Part shown: positions 26,957 to 34,515 of the stretch, piece after piece | Layout: each line of letters begins with the position of its first letter | Numbering within the stretch: position 1 is the first letter of the stretch | Assembly: GCA_022425325.1 (NCBI GenBank) | Contig: JAKMFW010000100.1 | Location: 91,056 to 155,055, forward strand | Source of the DNA: Acidimicrobiales bacterium | GTDB lineage: Bacteria; Actinomycetota; Acidimicrobiia; Acidimicrobiales; Aldehydirespiratoraceae | DNA length: 64,000 nucleotides | Reading direction: 5' to 3' | The notes under the pieces: generated by a model | The model's database searches: none | The model's input: the letters and a program-made list of their open reading frames with translations, nothing else | Told to the model about the DNA's origin: nothing | Translations under genes and position numbers: made by a program

Positions 26957-27436
26957 ATGGAACAGGACAGTCCGAACGCTTCCGATATCGCCGCGGTCAG
27001 GGCGGCCGTGCAGCGATTCCAGCGACTGCGGGCCGGAAAGGCGACGCATGCCGCCCTCGTCGATGCAGCGGGGGTCGAACTCACACAGCAGTCACTCCAA
27101 CTGCTCGTGGCGGCCCAGGACGGGCAGAAGGCATCCGAACTCGGCCGGGCGACACACATGGACGCCGCTGCGGTGAGCCGGGAGCTGCGCCGTCTTGAGG
27201 GCAAGGGATTCATCGAGCGAAGCCCGAGCCCGCATCATCACGCCGGGGTGATCGTCCATCTCACGGACGCTGGCCGCCAAACGCGAGAAAAGGTCATCGC
27301 GCTTCGCGAAGGGCACCTGACGCAAGCGCTCGCAGGTTGGCGTGCGGCGGACGTGGTCGCGTTCGCGCGGATGCTCGACCAGTTCGTGATCGACCTCCAG
27401 GCGATACCGCTGGTGCCGAACGAGGCGCCCGCCTAG
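26957..27436 (+). CDS. MarR-family transcriptional regulator
   Basis: 159 residues. The winged helix-turn-helix is seen in KASELGRATHMDAAAVSRELRRLEGKGFIER (read as two parts: recognition helix at DAAAVSRELRRL, wing at HHHAGVIVHLTDAG). MarR proteins bind palindromes as dimers and usually autoregulate. The 21-bp palindrome at 26886 is the likely site, controlling this gene and the divergent sugar-dehydratase gene. Ligand unknown. Confidence 0.82.
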   Translation: MEQDSPNASDIAAVRAAVQRFQRLRAGKATHAALVDAAGVELTQQSLQLLVAAQDGQKASELGRATHMDAAAVSRELRRLEGKGFIERSPSPHHHAGVIVHLTDAGRQTREKVIALREGHLTQALAGWRAADVVAFARMLDQFVIDLQAIPLVPNEAPA

Positions 27437-27485
27437 CAGAACGAGGCCGTTCGTCGAGCCCAGGGGCGGGCGGGGATCTTCCGGT

Positions 27486-28010
27486 CTATTCCGCTGCCGG
27501 GTGGAAGGTGATCGTCGGCGCCGGCGACATCGGCGGATCGTCGGCCGTGAGCAGCTCGAGTGCCTCAGCAGCGTCAGCGTCGGTGAAGCCCTCGGTGACG
27601 ATCGCGAATTCGACGACGTTGCCGTCGGGGTCCTCGGCGTAGACCGACTGGATCCAGCCGTGATCGATTTCGACCACGGGCAGACCCGCGTCCTGCAGGC
27701 GGTCGCGTTTGGCGGCGAGGTCGTCGAGGCTGTCGGCCTGGAACGCCAGATGGTTCGTGAACGGATCGAGTCCGAGATCACGGGAAATGTCGGTTTTGTA
27801 GCCCTCGCCGAAGCCGGGCACATCGCGAAGATCCCAGAACGCAATCATCTGATCATCGGCCGAGCCGGTCGAGTAGAAGGCGTGACGGGCCTTGCCGCCC
27901 CGCATGTCGGCGATCTCGGCCTTCACCAGGTCGAAGCCCATCACGTCGGTGTAGAAGCGATGGGTGGCCTCAAGGTCCTTGACGGCGAGTGCAATGTGGC
28001 TGATGCCCAT
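27486..28010 (-). CDS. VOC-family (glyoxalase/ring-cleavage dioxygenase fold) protein
   Basis: 174 residues. Metal ligand positions typical of the family are visible: GISHIALAVKDLEATHRFY at the N-terminus, NHLAFQADS in the middle and EDPDGNVVEFAIV at the end. Start at 28010 is supported by TACCGT seven bases upstream. It is divergent from the metallo-beta-lactamase-fold gene at 28048 with only 37 bases between start codons. Substrate unknown. Confidence 0.75.
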   Translation of the reverse strand: MGISHIALAVKDLEATHRFYTDVMGFDLVKAEIADMRGGKARHAFYSTGSADDQMIAFWDLRDVPGFGEGYKTDISRDLGLDPFTNHLAFQADSLDDLAAKRDRLQDAGLPVVEIDHGWIQSVYAEDPDGNVVEFAIVTEGFTDADAAEALELLTADDPPMSPAPTITFHPAAE

Positions 28011-28017
28011 GGCGTCG

Positions 28018-28023
28018 ACGGTA
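28018..28023 (-). promoter_or_regulatory. -10 box TACCGT, leaderless VOC gene
   Basis: Minus-strand TACCGT, seven bases before the ATG at 28010. It lies inside a 37-bp divergent intergene. Confidence 0.5.
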
Positions 28024-28034
28024 GTGGGTGCCGC

Positions 28035-28040
28035 TAATGT
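28035..28040 (+). promoter_or_regulatory. -10 box TAATGT, leaderless MBL gene
   Basis: TAATGT, seven bases, then the ATG at 28048. The opposing box at 28018-28023 is only 11 bp away. Confidence 0.5.
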
Positions 28041-28047
28041 CCGCCGC

Positions 28048-28950
28048 ATGTTCACCGCCTGGGGCGATCATGCCCGCCGACTCACCGAGCACGTCACCGT
28101 CCTCGGCACCCCTGACAACGGTGCCTACCCGTCGGGCAATTCGCTGCTGATCCAGGGGGCGGGGGAGACGGTGATCGTCGATCCGTCGATCACGGTGGTC
28201 GATCTCGGGGTCGAGGCGCCGGTCGATGCGGTGATCAACAGTCACGGCCATGAGGACCACATCGCCGGAAACTGCGCGTTCCCCGATGCCCGGATCCACA
28301 TCCATCACGACGACCTCCCGGTCACTCGCAGCATCGAGGCGTTGATGGCGCTCACCGACTCCACGCCGGAAGAGCATCCCGATCTCGAGCAGCAGTACCT
28401 CGAGGAGTTCCACTACGAGCCGCGTCCCGATGCTGAGGGCTATGTCGACGGCGCCGTGTGGGATCTCGGCGGGGTGTCGGTCGAGGCGGTGCATCTGCCC
28501 GGCCACACTGCGGGGCACTGCGGGCTGCGGATCTCCGAGGGTGTGTTCTTCCTCTCCGACATCGACCTCACCGGCTTCGGCCCCTACTACGGCGACGTCT
28601 TCAGCAGTCTCGAGCAGTTCGAGGAGAGCCTGATCCGGGTGCGCGAAGAAGATGCCGAGGTCTATGTGACCTTCCATCACAAGGGTGTGATCGAGGGGCG
28701 CGAGACGTTCCTCGAACTTCTCGACGCCTTCCATGCCGTCATCACCCGGCGTCACGACAACATGCTCGCCTTTCTCGCCGAGCCGCACACGCTCGACGAG
28801 ATGGTCAAGCATCGCTTCGTGTACCGACCTCATGTCGAGATGTCGATCGTCGATCGGGTCGAGCGGCGCACTGCCGAACTCCATGTGGCCCGCATGCTCG
28901 ATCGGGGCGAGGCCGTCGAGGTCGACCCCGGCCGGTACCGAGTCGCCTGA
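28048..28950 (+). CDS. Metallo-beta-lactamase-fold hydrolase
   Basis: 300 residues. The metal motif SHGHEDHIAGN is near residue 67, with further ligands in LPGHTAGHCG and FLSDIDLTG. Members include glyoxalase II, lactonases and thioesterases. The C-terminal helical part (DAFHAVITRRHDNML) resembles the thioesterase/glyoxalase II-like subgroup. The earlier frame start at 27964 is rejected in favour of the leaderless ATG. Confidence 0.8.
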   Translation: MFTAWGDHARRLTEHVTVLGTPDNGAYPSGNSLLIQGAGETVIVDPSITVVDLGVEAPVDAVINSHGHEDHIAGNCAFPDARIHIHHDDLPVTRSIEALMALTDSTPEEHPDLEQQYLEEFHYEPRPDAEGYVDGAVWDLGGVSVEAVHLPGHTAGHCGLRISEGVFFLSDIDLTGFGPYYGDVFSSLEQFEESLIRVREEDAEVYVTFHHKGVIEGRETFLELLDAFHAVITRRHDNMLAFLAEPHTLDEMVKHRFVYRPHVEMSIVDRVERRTAELHVARMLDRGEAVEVDPGRYRVA

Positions 28951-28959
28951 GACGATTCC

Positions 28960-29781
28960 TCAGGACTCGAAGCGGGCCCGGATCGCCGGGTTGGTGACAA
29001 ACACCGGCAGGTCGTACTCGTCGAGTGCGCCGCGGCTCGGGCCGCCATCGACGTCGAGCGTCTGGCCGGTGACGTAGGCAGCGAGATCCGAGAGCAGATA
29101 GACGCACGCGTTCGCGATGTCGGTCGGTGTGCCCCGCCGACCCAGGGTGATGCCCTTGGCAAGCGGATCGTCCGGATCGTCGACCGGTCGACCGGAGCGA
29201 GGCGTGTTGACGGTGCCCGGCGCGACATTGTTGACCCGGATGCCACGGCGACCCCACTCCATCGCCATGGATCGAGTGAGCGAATCGAGCCCCGCCTTGG
29301 CGGCGCCGTAACCGGCGAGGAGGGGCTGCCCTTTCGAGGCGATCGAGGAGATGTTCACCATCGCCCCCGGGCGAGCATCGGCGATCAGTCGAGCGGCGAC
29401 GGTCTGGCAGCTCGTGAAGGCGTATCGAAGGTTGGTGGTGAGCAGATGATCGAAGGACTCGATGGGGTAGTCGTGCAGTCGGTGCCAGTGCGGCACCGTG
29501 ACCCCGCCGACGACGTTGACGACGAGGTCGACCTCGGGATGGTTCTCGATCGTCGAACGCAGCGTTTCGAGGTCGTGGACGTCGACGACGGCCGATGCGC
29601 ACTGTTGTCCCCGCTGTTCGACCTCGGCCTGGGTGGCGTTGAGATCTGCAGCAACGGCACTCAAGGCGACGATGTCGGCGCCGGCGTCGGCGAGCCGGTG
29701 ACACACCGAGGAACCAATGCCGCCACCACCTCCGCCCACGACGAGGGCAGTGCGGCCGGTGAGCGAGATCTCGATCGTCAT
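28960..29781 (-). CDS. Short-chain dehydrogenase/reductase
   Basis: 273 residues. The cofactor loop is unusually glycine-rich (VVGGGGGGIGSSV, residues about 14-26), followed by NVVGG in the NNAG position, the catalytic serine in NISSIASKG and YGAAKAG (Tyr-xxx-Lys). RINNVAPGTV-like NNVAPGTVNTP and a C-terminal DVDGG complete the SDR pattern. Substrate unknown. Its promoter region contains or adjoins the LexA box at 29827. Confidence 0.85.
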   Translation of the reverse strand: MTIEISLTGRTALVVGGGGGGIGSSVCHRLADAGADIVALSAVAADLNATQAEVEQRGQQCASAVVDVHDLETLRSTIENHPEVDLVVNVVGGVTVPHWHRLHDYPIESFDHLLTTNLRYAFTSCQTVAARLIADARPGAMVNISSIASKGQPLLAGYGAAKAGLDSLTRSMAMEWGRRGIRVNNVAPGTVNTPRSGRPVDDPDDPLAKGITLGRRGTPTDIANACVYLLSDLAAYVTGQTLDVDGGPSRGALDEYDLPVFVTNPAIRARFES

Positions 29782-29826
29782 GTCTGCATCGTCGCGCACG
29801 GTGAGCCGGATTTCGATCTGGAAAAG

Positions 29827-29840
29827 CGAACACATGTTCG
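29827..29840. promoter_or_regulatory. Perfect LexA (SOS) box
   Basis: CGAAC-ACAT-GTTCG matches the Gram-positive/actinobacterial SOS box CGAAC-N4-GTTCG exactly. It ends two bases before the TACGTT -10 box of the small gene at 29855, so LexA bound here would block that promoter. Confidence 0.75.
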
Positions 29841-29842
29841 TG

Positions 29843-29848
29843 TACGTT
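29843..29848 (+). promoter_or_regulatory. -10 box TACGTT of the SOS-box gene
   Basis: TACGTT, six bases, ATG at 29855; leaderless geometry immediately next to the LexA box. Confidence 0.55.
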
Positions 29849-29854
29849 GCGAAG

Positions 29855-30055
29855 ATGGACTTCTCGGGCGACCACGAAATCGAACACTTCCGACGCTCCC
29901 TGGCGATGCTTCCCGCAGGAGCCGACGCGCTGAAACGCGAGGAGGCCATGGTGTTGCTGGGCCGGTTACGCGACGCCACCGCCCGACTGCGGCGGGTCGA
30001 GGCCGGCCTGCAGGAACTGCTCGATACCGAACTCGGTGATGGAGCAGCCCGTTAG
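29855..30055 (+). CDS. 66-residue protein under a LexA box, unknown function
   Basis: A short, highly charged, helical protein: HFRRSLAMLPAGADALKREE, then LRDATARLRRVEAGLQELLDTE, which could form a coiled coil. It has no signal peptide or membrane segment. The start at 29855 is fixed by the TACGTT box six bases away. The perfect SOS box just upstream makes it a probable DNA-damage-induced small protein. Its 3' end overlaps the stop of the convergent hydrolase gene by four bases. No homologue recognised. Confidence 0.65.
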   Translation: MDFSGDHEIEHFRRSLAMLPAGADALKREEAMVLLGRLRDATARLRRVEAGLQELLDTELGDGAAR

Positions 30056-30744
30056 CGCCCTGCGTGTTCGTCGAAACGGGCCCGCACCCATTCGCCGGTG
30101 ATCTCGGCGATCTCGTCCGCCACCTCGCTCATCAGATGGTCGGCCTTGGGGAACGTTCGAACCTCGCCGTGGCCAGCAAGGGCGTGCACCATCATCGAGT
30201 TCTCCGGCCCGAGGATCGAGTCATGCTCGCCGTGCAGGAGGAGCAGCGGCGTGTCGCCCATGCGGGCCGCCTCCTCGCACCCAGCCGACTGCGTCGCATA
30301 GGTGAGCACCCCGGCCACCAGGTGCGGGAAGGTGCCCGCTGCTTGCACGGCCACTGCGCCGCCGAACGAGTGGCCGAGCACGACGAAGCGTTCGGCACCG
30401 TTGCGCATGGCGAGATCGACCGCTGCGCAGGTGTCGAGAAGGGAGCGGCTCAGATCTCCTGCTTTGCGATAGTCGACCGCCATCGCAGCCCGACCTTCGG
30501 CGGCCATCGACGCAGCGAGTTCGACATACAGGGCACGCCCTGGTCCGGTGACGCCGCCCATGGCGCCGCCGCACATGATCACCACATCCTTCGCGCCCGG
30601 CTCGCCCCACCACCAGATCTGGAGAAGACCCTCCATCGTGTAGATCTCGACAAGCCGGCTCTGCTCGCTGATCTCGGCATCGGTCTTGGCCAATGCGCCG
30701 AGCAGTTCGAGCGGGGAGCGGGCCGGAGTGGGGTCGTCGGTCAC
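30052..30744 (-). CDS. Alpha/beta-hydrolase family protein
   Basis: 230 residues from GTG 30744 (a second GTG is three bases upstream). The nucleophile elbow GHSFGGAVAVQAAG is near residue 130, the acid in GEHDSILGP and the histidine in KADHLMSEV. No signal peptide. The strand order resembles dienelactone hydrolase or peptidase-like families; the substrate is not assignable. Confidence 0.75.
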   Translation of the reverse strand: MTDDPTPARSPLELLGALAKTDAEISEQSRLVEIYTMEGLLQIWWWGEPGAKDVVIMCGGAMGGVTGPGRALYVELAASMAAEGRAAMAVDYRKAGDLSRSLLDTCAAVDLAMRNGAERFVVLGHSFGGAVAVQAAGTFPHLVAGVLTYATQSAGCEEAARMGDTPLLLLHGEHDSILGPENSMMVHALAGHGEVRTFPKADHLMSEVADEIAEITGEWVRARFDEHAGR

Positions 30745-30793
30745 CACACCATGGTCGCACGTCAGGTCCGGCCCGCTAGCATTTCTTGCGCTG

Positions 30794-30868
30794 GCGCCGG
30801 TGCCCGAGCGGCCCAAGGGAACGGCCTGCAAAGCCGTACAGTCGCGGGTTCAAATCCCGCCCGGCGCT
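30794..30868 (+). tRNA. tRNA-Cys(GCA)
   Basis: Acceptor GCGCCGG pairs with CCGGCGC, discriminator T, anticodon arm ACGGC-CTGCAAA-GCCGT with anticodon GCA, and T arm GCGGG-TTCAAAT-CCCGC. CCA is not encoded. Confidence 0.92.
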
Positions 30869-30957
30869 CGTCAGCACGGGGGTTGCCGTTCGGCAGCCCC
30901 CGTCGCCGTTTTCAAAGGTGCGTTCTGGCGGAACGCTGCTACCCTTTTCGTCCCTAG

Positions 30958-31031
30958 GGGCCGTTAGCTCAGTTGGTTAGAGCGCCTGCTCGACACGCAG
31001 GAGGTCACAAGTTCGACTCTTGTACGGCCCA
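30958..31031 (+). tRNA. tRNA-Val(GAC) with C33
   Basis: Acceptor GGGCCGT pairs with ACGGCCC, discriminator A, anticodon arm CCTGC-TCGACAC-GCAGG, T arm ACAAG-TTCGACT-CTTGT. The anticodon is GAC. Position 33, almost always T, is C here, as if bases 32 and 33 were swapped relative to the usual CTGACAC loop. CCA is not encoded. TACCCT at 30940-30945 is the likely -10. Confidence 0.88.
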
Positions 31032-31038
31032 CTCCATC

Positions 31039-31071
31039 ACGACCGGCCCTCGGGTCGGTCGTCGTGGTTTT
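31039..31071 (+). terminator. Intrinsic terminator after tRNA-Val
   Basis: ACGACCG (31039-31045) pairs with CGGTCGT (31056-31062), followed by CGTGGTTTT. Confidence 0.7.
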
Positions 31072-31090
31072 CGCCCTCGTGTCGAGCGGC

Positions 31091-31096
31091 TACCGT
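31091..31096 (+). promoter_or_regulatory. -10 box TACCGT, leaderless chorismate mutase gene
   Basis: TACCGT with seven bases to the GTG at 31104. Confidence 0.5.
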
Positions 31097-31103
31097 GCCG
31101 AAC

Positions 31104-31391
31104 GTGGCCGACGAGCAGCTCGAGACCTATCGATCCAGCATCGACAACATCGATGCGGCGCTGATCCTGTTGCTCGCGGAGCGTTTCAAGGTCACCAAGG
31201 CCGTCGGCGAGTACAAGGCCGCAGCTGGTCTCCCGCCCGCTGATCCCGACCGTGAGAAGGTCCAGATCGCCCGACTCCGCCGGCTCGCCGAAGAGGCCAA
31301 TCTCGACCCGGGCTTCAGCGAGAGTTTCCTTCGGTTTGTGATTGCCGAAGTGATCCGTCACCACGAGCGGGCTGGCGTCACCGAGTCCTGA
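31104..31391 (+). CDS. Chorismate mutase, AroQ class
   Basis: 95 residues, the size of a monofunctional AroQ domain. The conserved basic residues of the active site fit YRSSIDNIDAALILLLAERF (arginine near position 10) and KVTKAVGEYKA (lysine near position 38). It converts chorismate to prephenate for Phe and Tyr. GTG start from the leaderless -10; the frame upstream crosses the tRNA-Val end. Its 3' end overlaps the convergent SnoaL-like gene by 14 bases. Confidence 0.82.
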   Translation: MADEQLETYRSSIDNIDAALILLLAERFKVTKAVGEYKAAAGLPPADPDREKVQIARLRRLAEEANLDPGFSESFLRFVIAEVIRHHERAGVTES

Positions 31392-31803
31392 GCCCATCGG
31401 CGTCGACCTCGTCGATGCGGTGGATGTCCAGTCGCCGATGTGTGAGCCGCCAGCCTGCAGGCGTCTGCTCGTAACGGTCGTGGTAGGTGATCGTCATCAC
31501 CCGGTCGGTGCGATGCCCGCTGTCGTTCGTCGACCAATGGTGCGCCTCGCACTCGACGGTACCGGTGGCCCGGTCGCCGTCGATGGCGAACGTCGACGCC
31601 CCAACCTGATGGTCGGTGGCCTCATAGCGATGAAGGCCCTGCATCGCGGTACGGATCTCGTCGAGACCGACCCGTCGCCCGTTTCCGGTCTCGAGCACGG
31701 CCTCCGTGGTGAACACCTCGTCGAACGCGTCAAACGCGCGGGTGTCGACGATCTCGGCGTAGCGCCGAACGAGCATCTGGAGGGTGTCGGCAGGTTCGCC
31801 CAT
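31378..31803 (-). CDS. SnoaL-like / NTF2-fold protein
   Basis: 141 residues with the pattern of the SnoaL_4 family (RYAEIVDTRAFDAFDEVF at the start, TYHDRYEQTPAGWRLTHRRLD near the end). Paralogous in fold to 12684-13118. Start at 31803 is preferred over the longer frame, which is arginine- and proline-rich. Function unknown. Confidence 0.65.
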   Translation of the reverse strand: MGEPADTLQMLVRRYAEIVDTRAFDAFDEVFTTEAVLETGNGRRVGLDEIRTAMQGLHRYEATDHQVGASTFAIDGDRATGTVECEAHHWSTNDSGHRTDRVMTITYHDRYEQTPAGWRLTHRRLDIHRIDEVDADGLRTR

Positions 31804-31936
31804 CGTTCGAGCGTGGCCGGTGCGGGTCCCGGGCGCAAGCGACACCGCCATGGAGATGGCTGCCGGAGCGCAGTGCCGTACACGACGCGCCTCGGGCGGC
31901 CCCTGGTCATCTGGCCCCACTAGGGTGAGCAGGCCG

Positions 31937-33688
31937 ATGACCGAACTCGAGACCCTCGTCCCTGCCGCCGATCCAGCCGTCGAACGGCTCGCGCTCGTCC
32001 TTCACGACAGCTTCGTGGCCTACCACGACGCCTACCTGGAGGTCACCCACCGCGCCGCGAACCGCTTCCTGAACCGGGAGTGGGACGAACATCAAGACGA
32101 CAACACCGAACGTCTCGGGTTGCACAAGAAGGGCGTCTGGAGTGCGGTCGATGCCACCCGGCTCATCTTGTCCGACGACGCCGAGACCGCCCGCCGACAG
32201 TGGATCGATGCTCGGCGCCGCTATGTCGCCCTCGTCGGCGGCCGGATGGATTTCGAGCTCGCCGAGACGTTCTACAACTCGGTGACCCGCCGACTGTTCG
32301 AGGTTGTCGGCCTCGACATCGGGCTCGAGTTCCTGTGGCTCGGACCCACCGCCCTCCCCGCCGACGACGGTACCCGCGGCGAATATCGCAACTTCCCGGT
32401 CGACGAGTCGCTCAGCGAATCGGTCCGGCAGATCGTCGAGCACAGCCCGCTCGCCAGCCAGTTCGGCGACCTCGAGCGCGACGTCGAACGCATCGCCACC
32501 GAAATTCAGGCGGAACTCGACGAGATCTGGGACGGCTACATCGACTCGATCGACATTCTGCGACCGGTCTTCTACCGCAACAAGGGCGCCTACCTCGTCG
32601 GGCGGCTGCGGTGGCTCAACCGGGTCAATCCGGTGATCTTGCCCGTTGCGGTGACATCCGACGGCAGCGTGCGCGTCGACGCCGTGCTGCTCACCGAGCT
32701 CTCGGCCAGCCGCCTCTTCGGATACACACGCTCCTATTTCCACGTGCTGTGTCGCCGGCCGGCAGCAGTCGTGGCCTTCCTCAAGAGCCTGTTGCCGGTG
32801 AAGCCGGTGGCCGAGCTCTACACCTCCATCGGGTACAGCGCCCATGGCAAGACCAATCTGTTTCGGGCCCTGTACCGCCACATGGAGCACAGCAACACGC
32901 GTTTCGAACGAGCCCGCGGGGCACGAGGCATGGTGATGGCGGTGTTCACCCTGCCGTCGTTCGACGTCGTCTTCAAGCTGATCAAGGACCGCTTCCCGCC
33001 GTCGAAGCGCACCACGCCCGAAGACGTGCAGCGGCGCTACAAGCTGGTGTTCGACCGCGACAAGGTCGGTCGACTCGTCGACGCCCAGGAATTCACCAAC
33101 CTGAGTTTCGATCGCGATCGGTTCGACGAGGACCTGATTGAGGAACTCCAGGCCGATTGCCAGCGCAGCGTGACCGTCACCGAGGACGAGGTGATCCTTC
33201 ATCACGTCTACACCGAACGGCGGCTCTACCCGCTCGACCTGTATCTGCGAGAGATGGCACCGGATCGGGCCCGCGAAGCGGCGGTCGACTACGGCAATGC
33301 CATCAAGGATCTTGCCTCGGCCAACATCTTCCCGGGCGACCTCTTCCCGAAGAACTTCGGCGTGAGTCGTCATGGCGTCGTGGTCTTCTACGACTACGAC
33401 GAACTTTCACTCTTGTCGGAGGTCAACTTCCGCAAGATGCCGGTGAGCCAGTCGTACGAGGACGAGATGCTCGATCAGCCATGGTTCCCGGTCGAACCCA
33501 ACGATGTCTTCCCCGAGGAATTCCGCACCTACCTGCGGTCGCCCCGGGTCGTCGGCGAGGTGTTCGACGAAGTGCACCCTGAGATCTGCACGGTGGAGTT
33601 TTGGCAGGAGATGAAGGACCGGCATCAGGGCGGCGAACGACCCGACTTCTTCCCGTATCCCCAGCAGTACCGCTTCCCGGAGGACTGA
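31937..33688 (+). CDS. aceK: Isocitrate dehydrogenase kinase/phosphatase
   Basis: 583 residues, about the size of E. coli AceK. Strongly matching blocks include YRNKGAYLVGRLRW, GMVMAVFTLPSFDVVFKLIK, DTQEF-like VDAQEFTNLSF and the catalytic block ANIFPGDLFPKNFGVSRHG with FYDYDE. The protein phosphorylates and dephosphorylates isocitrate dehydrogenase to switch carbon into the glyoxylate bypass. It is best known from proteobacteria. No isocitrate lyase, malate synthase or icd gene lies in the window; citrate synthase is 2.5 kb away and glycolate oxidase is 21 kb upstream. Confidence 0.93.
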   Translation: MTELETLVPAADPAVERLALVLHDSFVAYHDAYLEVTHRAANRFLNREWDEHQDDNTERLGLHKKGVWSAVDATRLILSDDAETARRQWIDARRRYVALVGGRMDFELAETFYNSVTRRLFEVVGLDIGLEFLWLGPTALPADDGTRGEYRNFPVDESLSESVRQIVEHSPLASQFGDLERDVERIATEIQAELDEIWDGYIDSIDILRPVFYRNKGAYLVGRLRWLNRVNPVILPVAVTSDGSVRVDAVLLTELSASRLFGYTRSYFHVLCRRPAAVVAFLKSLLPVKPVAELYTSIGYSAHGKTNLFRALYRHMEHSNTRFERARGARGMVMAVFTLPSFDVVFKLIKDRFPPSKRTTPEDVQRRYKLVFDRDKVGRLVDAQEFTNLSFDRDRFDEDLIEELQADCQRSVTVTEDEVILHHVYTERRLYPLDLYLREMAPDRAREAAVDYGNAIKDLASANIFPGDLFPKNFGVSRHGVVVFYDYDELSLLSEVNFRKMPVSQSYEDEMLDQPWFPVEPNDVFPEEFRTYLRSPRVVGEVFDEVHPEICTVEFWQEMKDRHQGGERPDFFPYPQQYRFPED

Positions 33689-34506
33689 TGCCGCTGGGAG
33701 ATCCCGCAGGGAAGGTCGCGGTCGTCACCGGCGCCGCTAGTGGCATCGGCCGGGCACTGGTCGATCACGCCGCTGCGCTCGGCATGCAGGTGGTCGCCAG
33801 TGACGTGGTGGCGTCGGCGCTGACCGGCTTCGACGATGGTGTCGTGACCCATGCCGTCGATGTCGCGGACGCCGAAGCCGTCGAGGCGCTCGCCATCGCC
33901 GTCTTCGAACGTTTCGGTGCCGTGCATCTGCTGTGCAACAACGCTGGTGTCTTCCAGGCCGGCCGGGCGTGGGAGGCCACGGACGAGGAATGGCGATGGG
34001 CATTCGACGTCAACGTCTTCGGCATCATCAACGGCATCCGGTCCTTCGTGCCCCGCATGCTCGATGGTGGCGATCACGGCCATGTCGTCACGACGGCGTC
34101 GGTCGCCGGCTTCGTTGCCGCCCCGCTCAACGGGCCCTACACGGCCTCGAAGACCGCCGCGCTGTCGGTGACGGAGTGTCTCGCTCACGACCTGCAGTCG
34201 GTCAATGCTCGTATCGGCGCTTCGGTGCTCACCCCGTCGGCGATCCGCACCGGCATCGCCCGTACCGATGTCGTTCGGCCCGACGGCATGGCTGTGGAGT
34301 CCGAACTCGCCTCCGGGGTCCGTGACATCCTTGAGCATCTCACCGATGCGGGTCTCGACCCGACTGCGGTGCCACCCATCGTCTTCGAGGCGATCGAGGC
34401 CGGTGACTTCTTGATTCCCACCAAGCCCTCGCATCGTGCGCAGATCGACACTCGGTTCGAGGCGATGCGGGAGCGTCAGCTTCCCCCCACGCCGCCCGTC
34501 GACTGA
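33688..34506 (+). CDS. Short-chain dehydrogenase/reductase
   Basis: 272 residues. TGAASGIGRAL binds the cofactor, NNAGVF follows strand 4, and YTASKTA is the catalytic motif. The ATG overlaps the last base of the aceK stop (TGATG), so it is coupled to aceK. The quinone oxidoreductase gene follows nine bases later, giving a three-gene operon. Substrate unknown. Confidence 0.85.
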   Translation: MPLGDPAGKVAVVTGAASGIGRALVDHAAALGMQVVASDVVASALTGFDDGVVTHAVDVADAEAVEALAIAVFERFGAVHLLCNNAGVFQAGRAWEATDEEWRWAFDVNVFGIINGIRSFVPRMLDGGDHGHVVTTASVAGFVAAPLNGPYTASKTAALSVTECLAHDLQSVNARIGASVLTPSAIRTGIARTDVVRPDGMAVESELASGVRDILEHLTDAGLDPTAVPPIVFEAIEAGDFLIPTKPSHRAQIDTRFEAMRERQLPPTPPVD

Positions 34507-34515
34507 GGAGACAAC

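Noticed and set aside
31907..33373. 488-codon minus-strand open frame
   Set aside because: Antisense to aceK, which is recognised with high confidence.
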